Assembly: GCA_964583165.1 (NCBI GenBank)
Contig: CAZOVK010000040.1
Location: 1-21,373 of the forward strand
Reading direction: 5' to 3'
Origin: CAZOVK01 sp964583165
GTDB taxonomy: Bacteria > Bacillota > Clostridia > Lachnospirales > WRAX01
Length of the DNA: 21,373 nucleotides
The notes beneath the pieces are model-generated. The model was not told where the DNA came from. It ran no database searches and was given only the letters and a program-made list of their open reading frames with translations. Made by a program: the position numbers and the translations under genes. Shown here piece by piece: positions 1-5,075 of this stretch (the first letter of the stretch is position 1; each line of letters opens with the position of its first letter).

Positions 1-64
1 ACGACTGAAAAGGACAGATATAGGTTATCCATTATACGCCCCACGTTTAGAATTTGTATGGTTA

Positions 65-499
65 TTACTTACAGTCCGGACATGTGCGCAGATACCATGA
101 CAGGCGTTTGCCGCAGGTTGGGCACTTCCATTTTATATCTTGCTCAATCAAGAAGGCATCCATGCCGATTTCGCGGATTCTGTATAGGTTTTCGATGGCC
201 TCTTTGTGGTGATAAACGCCGTCGCTTTCGAATTTAATGATAAGGGCGCATGGGAAACACTCACATTCTCCGCAGTGCAACAGTGGTTTAATGCGCTTGC
301 TGTTCCTTTCAAACAGGCAGTCCATTATTGAACACGCGCCACAACCGTTATTTTCACGGCAACCCTCGCAAGCGGTTGAAGTGTTTAAGTCCATACCCTC
401 GGCCATATCAAGCGGCAAATGGCGCACGTCATTCTCCAGCACGGCAACCCTAAGCCTGCAAGCGTCACAGTTTATTCCACAATATGCTACTCTGTTCAT
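65..499 (-). CDS. DUF3795-like cysteine-rich protein, paralog 1 of 3
   Basis: This 144-residue protein looks like a DUF3795-type metal-binding protein of unknown function. It opens with a C-x3-C-x2-C cluster (C7, C11, C14). A CxxC-type block, an HCGEC..FPC block and a C-terminal zinc-ribbon-like CPTCGK...CPDC follow. I chose the ATG at 499 because GGGGGAG lies just upstream and the homology to the two neighbours begins there; the reading frame stays open to 562 but that extension shows no similarity. It is the last of three tandem paralogs on one strand and starts 10 nt after the stop of the second. Many cysteines suggest a bound zinc or iron-sulfur cluster, which is inference. No signal peptide or membrane segment is visible, so it is probably cytoplasmic. 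Confidence 0.8.
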   Translation of the reverse strand: MNRVAYCGINCDACRLRVAVLENDVRHLPLDMAEGMDLNTSTACEGCRENNGCGACSIMDCLFERNSKRIKPLLHCGECECFPCALIIKFESDGVYHHKEAIENLYRIREIGMDAFLIEQDIKWKCPTCGKRLSWYLRTCPDCK

Positions 500-509
500 A
501 TCTCCCCCG

Positions 510-947
510 TTAAAACATACAGTCAGGGCAGTCACGCATATACCACGACAGCCTCTTGCCACAAGATGAACAATGCCATTTAACTCTTTCTTCTTCTAAA
601 AACGCGCTCATACCGATTTCACAGATTCTGTAGAGGTTTTCTATGCCCTCTTTATGGTGTGGTTTGTCGTCATTCGCAAAGTTTTCGATATGAGCGCATG
701 GGAAGTTTTCACACTCGCCACAATGCAAGAGCGGATTAATCCGCTCTTGATTTTTCTCATATATACAATCCCTTATCGCGCAAACGCCACAGCCTATGCC
801 ATCACGGCAACCTCCGCATGTGGTCATTGCGCTCAAGTTCGTGCGGAGCGCAACCTCAGCGGTTAGATGTCGTGAGTCTTGGTCAAGGACGGCTACCCTT
901 ATTCTGCACGCATCGCAATTTAAGGCGCAGAAGGCTATGTTTTCCAT
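510..947 (-). CDS. DUF3795-like cysteine-rich protein, paralog 2 of 3
   Basis: This is a 145-residue paralog of the flanking genes. It shares C7, C11 and C14, the HCGEC-x-x-FPC block, the PHHKEGIENLYRI stretch and the C-terminal CSSCGKRLSWY...CPDC. The first motif reads FCALNC where its siblings have YCGxNC, so a conserved glycine is lost here. The start at 947 is supported by GGAG about 8 nt upstream and by alignment with the siblings; the frame is open to 980 without similarity. The function of the family is unknown to me beyond likely metal binding. It sits 14 nt downstream of paralog 3 and is almost certainly cotranscribed. Confidence 0.8.
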   Translation of the reverse strand: MENIAFCALNCDACRIRVAVLDQDSRHLTAEVALRTNLSAMTTCGGCRDGIGCGVCAIRDCIYEKNQERINPLLHCGECENFPCAHIENFANDDKPHHKEGIENLYRICEIGMSAFLEEERVKWHCSSCGKRLSWYMRDCPDCMF

Positions 948-961
948 ACTATTACTCCGCA

Positions 962-1405
962 TCAAACACAGTCTGGGCAATCACACAGATACCATGACAG
1001 TCTTTTGCCGCAGGTGGGGCATTGCCTAACCGTGTTTTCCTCGTCAATAAACGCGGTTAGCCCTATTTCTTGTATTCTATGTAAATTTCGGATAGCTGCG
1101 CTATGGTGGGGTATGCCGTCGTTCGCGAAGTTTTCTATAAGTGTGCACGGGAAGCTTTCACATTCTCCGCAATGGAGGAGGGGCGTTTGCCGCGTTACGT
1201 TCTTTTCAACTATGCAGTCTTTAATAGCGCAGTCACCGCATGTGTTGTCAAATTGGCAACCCGGGCAGGGCTCTTCGGCATTTACATCCATGCCTTTTGC
1301 GCCGTCATATTTGGAGGGCATGGGTTGCAAGTGCCGCGCGTCCTTATCCTCAATGGCAACGCGGAAACTGCACGCATTACAGTTTAATCCACAATAAGAA
1401 ATCAT
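962..1405 (-). CDS. DUF3795-like cysteine-rich protein, paralog 3 of 3 (first in operon)
   Basis: This 147-residue protein opens the tandem array. It begins with YCGLNCNAC (C5, C9, C12), followed by a PCPGC...CGDCAIKDC block, HCGECESFPC, and a C-terminal CPTCGKRLSWYLCDCPDC with one more cysteine than the siblings. The ATG at 1405 has AGGTG upstream and a well-formed promoter about 50 nt further up. It is the most divergent copy, carrying a short insertion around residues 30-40. DUF3795 proteins are common in Clostridia and archaea and lack an established function. No transport or membrane features are visible. Confidence 0.8.
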   Translation of the reverse strand: MISYCGLNCNACSFRVAIEDKDARHLQPMPSKYDGAKGMDVNAEEPCPGCQFDNTCGDCAIKDCIVEKNVTRQTPLLHCGECESFPCTLIENFANDGIPHHSAAIRNLHRIQEIGLTAFIDEENTVRQCPTCGKRLSWYLCDCPDCV

Positions 1406-1452
1406 AGGAAAACACCTAACCTTTTATAAGAATACATCAAATCTACACCATG

Positions 1453-1481
1453 ATTTTAACACTATCACAACAATAAGTCAA
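1453..1481 (-). promoter_or_regulatory. SigA-type promoter of the DUF3795 triplet
   Basis: On the minus strand TTGACT (1481-1476) is followed by a 17-nt spacer and TAAAAT (1458-1453), with TG one base before the -10 hexamer, an extended -10. It lies about 48 nt upstream of the first paralog and just after the spo0A terminator. Confidence 0.7.
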
Positions 1482-1483
1482 TT

Positions 1484-1506
1484 AAAAAAGCGGCTTCTAC
1501 GCCGCC
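1484..1506 (-). terminator. Rho-independent terminator of spo0A
   Basis: On the minus strand a GCGGC stem with a six-base loop and GCCGC is followed by six T residues. It begins within 10 nt of the spo0A stop codon and separates spo0A from the DUF3795 operon. Confidence 0.75.
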
Positions 1507-1514
1507 GAATGATG

Positions 1515-2312
1515 TTAACCCACTTTAAGCTCCAGACGTAATCTGTCAGCTATGAGCGCGATGAATTCGCTGTTTGTGGGTTTGCCCTTGTGATTGTTTA
1601 TCGTGTAACCGAAAAGATTGTCGATTGCGTCGATTTGACCGCGATTCCACGCGACTTCTATAGCGTGACGTATGGCGCGCTCTACGCGTGACGGCGTTGT
1701 GCCGCATTTTTTGGCGATGGTTGGGTAGAGTTCCTTTGTGATATAGTTCAGAACGTCTAAGTCCTTAACGGCCATAATGATGGCCTCGCGCATGAAGTGA
1801 TAGCCGCGAATGTGCGCGGGCACGCCGATTTCATGCAGAATGTTCGTGACGCGTGTTTCGATGTTTAAGTCCATTTCTTCTTCGGAGCGGCGCAACTCAT
1901 AACTGGGCGCGCTCTTTTGGTATTTGCTCGCGGGTTCCATGCTTTGGCGTATGCGGCTTACCAAGGTATCCAAATCGAAGGGCTTAATCATGTAGTATTG
2001 TGCTCCGAGGCTTAGGGCTTGTAAGGTGTATTTCTCTTGTGAGAGCGCACTCAGCACCATGCAGACCGGAGAGTAGCTCTTGCGGTTGCGATTGATTTCT
2101 TCCAGCACGGCTATGCCGTCGAGTTTTGGCATGATACAGTCAATTAGGACTACGTCGGGGTGATGGCGCGTGAGCATGTCCAACGCTTCAATGCCGTCAT
2201 TAGCCACGTCAACCACGCACATATCCGTCTGTTTTTCGACATAAAACCGCACAAGCTCACAGAAGTCTTTATTATCGTCCGCCAGAAGCACCTTTATTTT
2301 TTCATTACCCAC
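1515..2312 (-). CDS. spo0A: Spo0A, master regulator of sporulation (response regulator)
   Basis: This 265-residue protein has the size and both domains of Spo0A. The N-terminal receiver (about 1-125) carries acidic D12 and D13, phospho-acceptor D58 in LIDCIMP, S88 and K110. The C-terminal Spo0A DNA-binding domain (about 160-265) contains HEIGVPAHIRGYHFMREAI and SRVERAIRHAIEVAWNRG, the recognition and sigma-contact helices. The frame is open to 2396, but I place the start at the GTG at 2312 because GGGGGG lies 7 nt upstream and family members begin right here. Known role: when phosphorylated it activates or represses sporulation genes at 0A boxes. It is monocistronic, with its own promoter and terminator. 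Confidence 0.97.
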   Translation of the reverse strand: MGNEKIKVLLADDNKDFCELVRFYVEKQTDMCVVDVANDGIEALDMLTRHHPDVVLIDCIMPKLDGIAVLEEINRNRKSYSPVCMVLSALSQEKYTLQALSLGAQYYMIKPFDLDTLVSRIRQSMEPASKYQKSAPSYELRRSEEEMDLNIETRVTNILHEIGVPAHIRGYHFMREAIIMAVKDLDVLNYITKELYPTIAKKCGTTPSRVERAIRHAIEVAWNRGQIDAIDNLFGYTINNHKGKPTNSEFIALIADRLRLELKVG

Positions 2313-2401
2313 ACAAATACCCCCCAATGGAAATTGTTGTAAAATCAAACAATACATAAAGCACTGTTGCGAAAATACAAGTAATAATGTCAACAATTCC
2401 C

Positions 2402-2430
2402 ATTATAAGAGCCTTATACAATAAAATCAA
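2402..2430 (-). promoter_or_regulatory. SigA-type promoter of spo0A
   Basis: On the minus strand TTGATT (2430-2425), a 17-nt spacer and a perfect TATAAT (2407-2402) lie about 90 nt upstream of the GTG start. The predicted transcript would begin near 2395, leaving a leader of roughly 80 nt. Confidence 0.75.
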
Positions 2431-2478
2431 CATCTATCGTGTGCAATATTCGGCTAATATTCGCGGATTGGAAAGGAT

Positions 2479-2497
2479 TTCGACATATCACGACATA
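2479..2497 (-). promoter_or_regulatory. Candidate Spo0A boxes upstream of spo0A
   Basis: The minus strand carries TGTCGAA (2485-2479), identical to the core of the known 0A box, with a partial copy TGTCGTG about 11 nt away (2497-2491). They lie about 85-100 nt upstream of the predicted start of transcription, consistent with autoregulation. A seven-base match can occur by chance, so this is a candidate. Confidence 0.5.
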
Positions 2498-2519
2498 CAC
2501 TAAGCGAATGATATGAAGT

Positions 2520-3014
2520 CTACAAAATGTAGTCGTCAGGCAGGCCGTAGAGTGAAAGTGATGCGTTCGAGAAGCGGGAGTCTTCGGTTACCTCTTTGCC
2601 GAACCACTCTAAAGGCGCGAATTGACGGCATGATTTGATACACTCAAATTCTACCTCAACTGTGGCCAGCCCGTCAAGTTGTTCATGATAAATGTCCAAT
2701 TCTGCAACTAACCCACTATTGTCAATGGGTATGCGCCAGCGTGTTTTGTTTATCGGTGTCGAATCGGTGTCGCATTTTTGCCAGAGTCTGTCGAATTGTT
2801 CTTTGGTGAGAGGTAGCTCAAATTCTTCGCGTGTTATCAGACCTTGACCCTTGACAGTCAAAACATAGACGTTACCATCTTGACGAACGCGGATTACGGG
2901 GTTTATCGAGATATAACCCTGACGGATTTCTGTATGCAGAAAACTGTCAAGATTTAGGAAACTCGGCAACTTTTTGACATCAACCAGATACTTTCTCTCG
3001 ATTTCGTACTTCAT
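2520..3014 (-). CDS. CYTH-domain protein (triphosphatase/adenylate cyclase-like fold)
   Basis: This 164-residue protein matches the CYTH family of triphosphate tunnel metalloenzymes. It opens with the signature ExExK (E4, E6, K8 in EIERKYLV). Basic residues lie on predicted barrel strands (RVRQDG, TVKGQG, KTRWRIP), followed by acidic strands (AELDIYHEQL, VEVEFE) and EDSRFSNASLS at the C-terminal end. Family members hydrolyse inorganic triphosphate or related substrates; the substrate here cannot be told. GGAG precedes the ATG at 3014. It diverges from sigG with about 98 nt between starts and lies upstream of spo0A on the same strand. Confidence 0.88.
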   Translation of the reverse strand: MKYEIERKYLVDVKKLPSFLNLDSFLHTEIRQGYISINPVIRVRQDGNVYVLTVKGQGLITREEFELPLTKEQFDRLWQKCDTDSTPINKTRWRIPIDNSGLVAELDIYHEQLDGLATVEVEFECIKSCRQFAPLEWFGKEVTEDSRFSNASLSLYGLPDDYIL

Positions 3015-3042
3015 ACTTTTCTCCTTTTTCCAATTTTTGCCC

Positions 3043-3071
3043 GTATGAAAACATTTTACCCGGGAAATGCT
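3043..3071 (+). promoter_or_regulatory. Candidate forespore-type promoter of sigG
   Basis: GTATG (3043-3047), 14 nt, then GGGAAATGCT (3062-3071) resembles a SigF-type promoter (about GYATA then GGnnAnAnT) but with mismatches. The match is imperfect; it is the best candidate in the short sigG upstream region and fits the known SigF control of sigG in Bacillus. Confidence 0.3.
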
Positions 3072-3081
3072 TATTGCGTAA
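3053..3081 (-). promoter_or_regulatory. Candidate weak promoter of the CYTH gene
   Basis: On the minus strand a good TAAAAT -10 (3058-3053) is preceded at 17 nt by a poor -35 TTACGC (3081-3076). It lies about 40 nt upstream of the CYTH start and overlaps the candidate sigG promoter on the other strand. Confidence 0.35.
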
Positions 3082-3091
3082 CACTACCAAC

Positions 3092-3109
3092 GGAGGGTTC
3101 GGAGGGTTT
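3092..3109 (+). repeat. Tandem duplication of the sigG ribosome binding site
   Basis: GGAGGGTTC at 3092-3100 is directly repeated as GGAGGGTTT at 3101-3109. The second copy is 6 nt from the GTG start of sigG; the first is 9 nt further upstream. Two complete Shine-Dalgarno sequences in front of one start are unusual. Confidence 0.7.
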
Positions 3110-3112
3110 AAT

Positions 3113-3886
3113 GTGGCGAATAAGGTAGAAATATGCGGTGTGAACACAGCAAAGCTACCTGTTCTTAACAATGAGGAGAAGCAAACGCTGATTATCCGTA
3201 TCAAAGAAGGCGACCAAGAAGCACGTAGCCAGTATATCTACGGCAATCTGCGCCTTGTCCTAAGCGTTATACAACGCTTCGGCAACCGCGGCGAATACAT
3301 CGACGACATCTTCCAAGTTGGTTGTATCGGGTTGATTAAGGCTATTGACAACTTCGATTTGTCGCATGGCGTGAAGTTTTCTACCTATGCCGTGCCTATG
3401 ATAATCGGCGAAATACGCCGTTATCTGCGCGATAACAACTCAATTCGCGTATCGCGGTCATTGCGTGACACGGCGTATAAGGCGCTTTCAGCGCGGGAGA
3501 AGCTCATCAATATGAACTCGAAAGAGCCGACAATTGACGAGATTGCCAAGGAGCTGGATTTACCGCATACGGACGTGCAGTTTGCGCTTGATGCGATTCA
3601 AGACCCGATTTCGCTGTTTGAGCCTGTCTATCACGACGGCAGTGAAACACTGTTTGTCATGGACCAGGTCAGCGACGACAAGAACACGGACACACAATGG
3701 CTCGAAAACATTAGCCTATCTGACGCGCTCAAACGTCTTAACGACCGCGAGAAGCACATTTTGAATCTTCGCTTTTTTGAGGGCAAGACCCAAATGGAAG
3801 TCGCGAACGAGATAGGCATTTCGCAGGCACAAGTGTCCAGATTAGAGAAAAGCGCTTTGAAGAACATGAAAAAATATATTACCTAG
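3113..3886 (+). CDS. sigG: RNA polymerase sporulation sigma factor SigG
   Basis: This 257-residue sigma-70 family protein is nearly colinear with Bacillus SigG. It begins NKVEICGVNTAKLPVL, the SigG-specific N-terminus, and carries GNLRLVLSVIQRFGNRGEY (region 2.1-2.2), FDLSHGVKFSTYAVPMIIGE (2.3-2.4), and the region 4 helix-turn-helix with TQMEVANEIGISQAQVSRLE. SigG directs late forespore transcription. I chose GTG at 3113 because GGAGGG is 6 nt upstream; the frame opens at a TTG at 3074, but that would translate through both ribosome sites. In Bacillus it follows spoIIGA-sigE; here it stands alone, divergent from a CYTH gene. A small ORF follows it. Confidence 0.97.
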   Translation: MANKVEICGVNTAKLPVLNNEEKQTLIIRIKEGDQEARSQYIYGNLRLVLSVIQRFGNRGEYIDDIFQVGCIGLIKAIDNFDLSHGVKFSTYAVPMIIGEIRRYLRDNNSIRVSRSLRDTAYKALSAREKLINMNSKEPTIDEIAKELDLPHTDVQFALDAIQDPISLFEPVYHDGSETLFVMDQVSDDKNTDTQWLENISLSDALKRLNDREKHILNLRFFEGKTQMEVANEIGISQAQVSRLEKSALKNMKKYIT

Positions 3887-3902
3887 GGGCGTGTAGTGCC
3901 CC
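3886..3902 (+). terminator. Hairpin directly after sigG, weak terminator or attenuator
   Basis: GGGGC (3886-3890), a seven-base loop, then GCCCC (3898-3902) forms a 5-bp GC stem that begins at the last base of the sigG stop codon. Only GATTTA follows, so it is at best a weak terminator before the small ORF. Confidence 0.4.
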
Positions 3903-3935
3903 GATTTAGAGAAATCCAAAGAAAGGAGGGATATT

Positions 3936-4046
3936 ATGCCGGATTCTAAACAAAAGCAAAAGCCCAAGCAGAACAAGGAAGCCAAGGACAGACTCGACAG
4001 CCAACTTGACGCGGGCAGAAGCGCGACAATCAGACAGATCAAGTGA
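3936..4046 (+). CDS. Small basic protein of 36 residues, unknown
   Basis: A 37-codon frame starts at an ATG 5 nt behind AAAGGAGGG, the strongest ribosome site on the plus strand here, and ends at TGA. The protein is hydrophilic and lysine/glutamine-rich at the N-terminal end (KQKQKPKQNK), followed by a likely short helix around DRLDSQLDAG and a basic tail. It has no cysteine, signal peptide or membrane segment. It begins 49 nt after the sigG stop and is followed by a terminator hairpin, so it may be made with SigG in the forespore. It resembles minor small spore proteins in composition only; I do not recognise a family. Confidence 0.6.
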   Translation: MPDSKQKQKPKQNKEAKDRLDSQLDAGRSATIRQIK

Positions 4047-4058
4047 GGCGACAAGTAG

Positions 4059-4083
4059 GGCAATAGGTATTGCCACGTTTTGT
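4059..4083 (+). terminator. Terminator after the sigG-small ORF unit
   Basis: GGCAAT (4059-4064), loop AGGT, ATTGCC (4069-4074), then ACGTTTTGT. The 6-bp stem and short T-run make a modest terminator, 12 nt after the small ORF. Confidence 0.55.
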
Positions 4084-4092
4084 ATCACTATT

Positions 4093-4674
4093 TTAGAATA
4101 AATGACCCATTTTGGCGCGTAGGAAATCCAACGCGCCGTCTTTATTGTCCTTAGTGAGTTGACTTTCTATCTCATGTCGCATAATCTGCTCTGTGCGGGC
4201 TTTACGGGCAGCGGGGACTTCGTTGTAGTGGTACATGATGAGTTGACCCTCATAAGCTAAGACGCGAAGCCTTTCGTATACGTCGGGGATATACATACAG
4301 TCGAGAACATCGAGTGATTCTGTCGTTGACAGTGCGGATTTTATGCTTTCATGTGTTTTGAACGTCTGGGGTGCGGAGGTTGTGTAGATATAGCCCTCTT
4401 TGCCCATATAACTGCTTTCAAACATGCCGTGATAGAATTCTTCTATTATCGGCAAGCCCGTTTCTCTGTCAAAGCCGTAAGGATAGAACTGGTAACAGGG
4501 GTTGGGCTTAGTTAGCCCATTGTCATCAAAGTAGGATTCTACAATCTTGACTGTGTAGATTGTGGCTACGACAATGTTTGTGGTGAGATAGAGAATCGGC
4601 GCGGCTTCACCGCGAGGCATGGGTACTAGGGTTGTAAGCTCACCTTTATTACTACCGTGATAAAATCGTTCCAA
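4093..4674 (-). CDS. Unrecognised 193-residue protein, TTG start
   Basis: The protein begins MERFYHGSNKGELTTL and contains PILYLTTNIVVATIYT near residues 27-42. An HG[ST] motif followed by a YLT strand recalls ADP-ribosyltransferase-fold proteins, but this is only pattern resemblance and I cannot name a family. The middle is aromatic-rich (CYQFYPYGFD, EEFYHGMFESSY). The C-terminal part is helical and charged (KARTEQIMRHEIESQL). No membrane segment or signal peptide is visible. The start is TTG at 4674, supported by AGGAGGG 6 nt upstream. It lies 44 nt downstream of the pyrophosphatase-like gene, with a strong hairpin in between, and could be the last gene of the tdh operon. Confidence 0.75.
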   Translation of the reverse strand: MERFYHGSNKGELTTLVPMPRGEAAPILYLTTNIVVATIYTVKIVESYFDDNGLTKPNPCYQFYPYGFDRETGLPIIEEFYHGMFESSYMGKEGYIYTTSAPQTFKTHESIKSALSTTESLDVLDCMYIPDVYERLRVLAYEGQLIMYHYNEVPAARKARTEQIMRHEIESQLTKDNKDGALDFLRAKMGHLF

Positions 4675-4695
4675 ATGAATCCCTCCTGAATAGTT

Positions 4696-4716
4696 GAGGG
4701 CGGCAAAGCCGCCCTC
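4696..4716 (-). terminator. Strong intercistronic hairpin without a T-run
   Basis: A perfect 9-bp stem GAGGGCGGC/GCCGCCCTC with a 3-nt loop starts 2 nt after the stop of the pyrophosphatase-like gene. On the minus strand it is followed by AACTATTC rather than T residues, so it is a partial terminator or an mRNA-stabilising hairpin ahead of the next gene, whose ribosome site lies 10 nt further on. Confidence 0.5.
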
Positions 4717-4718
4717 GT

Positions 4719-5063
4719 TTATAGTCGTTCTATCATTATGCCCTTCATACTGTCGTGATTATTGTGTAGCTCGTAGATTAGCCGTTTTTCTTCATCATTA
4801 CAGCCAATCAAAATCTTGATTTCGCTGTCACGCTTCATCAAATCTACTGTGCTGATGATTGCGTCAACCACTTCGCCGTTCGTGCCGCGCCATATGTCAA
4901 TGCCGCCGCCGTCTGGTGATGTCGTGTTTTTGAGAAAACCATAATCGACTGGGTAGATTAAGCTTGGGTAGCGTGGGTGAGCGGTGCCTTTAGGTCTATC
5001 TATCACAACGCAAGATTCTGCTACGAGTTTATCAAGCGCGAGCCAGAATTCTTTGTTATACAT
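4719..5063 (-). CDS. Short inorganic pyrophosphatase-like protein
   Basis: This 114-residue protein has RPKGTAHPRYPSLIYPVDYG followed by FLKNTT and DGGGIDIW. These align with the YPxNYGYIPxT and DGDPxDV segments of family I pyrophosphatases. A later DLMKRDSEIKILIG resembles the Asp/Lys metal-binding strand. It is much shorter than a classical enzyme (about 170-200 residues), and the middle Asp of DGDP is Gly here, so hydrolysis of pyrophosphate is uncertain. Similar short proteins in Clostridia are annotated as inorganic pyrophosphatase. It starts 12 nt after kbl without a clear ribosome site, which suggests coupling to kbl translation. Confidence 0.75.
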   Translation of the reverse strand: MYNKEFWLALDKLVAESCVVIDRPKGTAHPRYPSLIYPVDYGFLKNTTSPDGGGIDIWRGTNGEVVDAIISTVDLMKRDSEIKILIGCNDEEKRLIYELHNNHDSMKGIMIERL

Positions 5064-5075
5064 AGCGGTGGCGGG

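Noticed and set aside
1..64. Terminator of the DUF3795 operon at the left edge
   Set aside because: No hairpin with a T-run is visible in the 64 bases after the last stop; it may lie outside the window.
2313..2396. N-terminal extension of Spo0A to an ATG at 2396
   Set aside because: The extension has no ribosome site, is not part of the Spo0A family, and begins exactly at the predicted transcription start; GTG at 2312 has a strong site.
3074..3112. TTG start of sigG at 3074
   Set aside because: It would translate through two ribosome binding sites, and SigG proteins begin at the GTG position.
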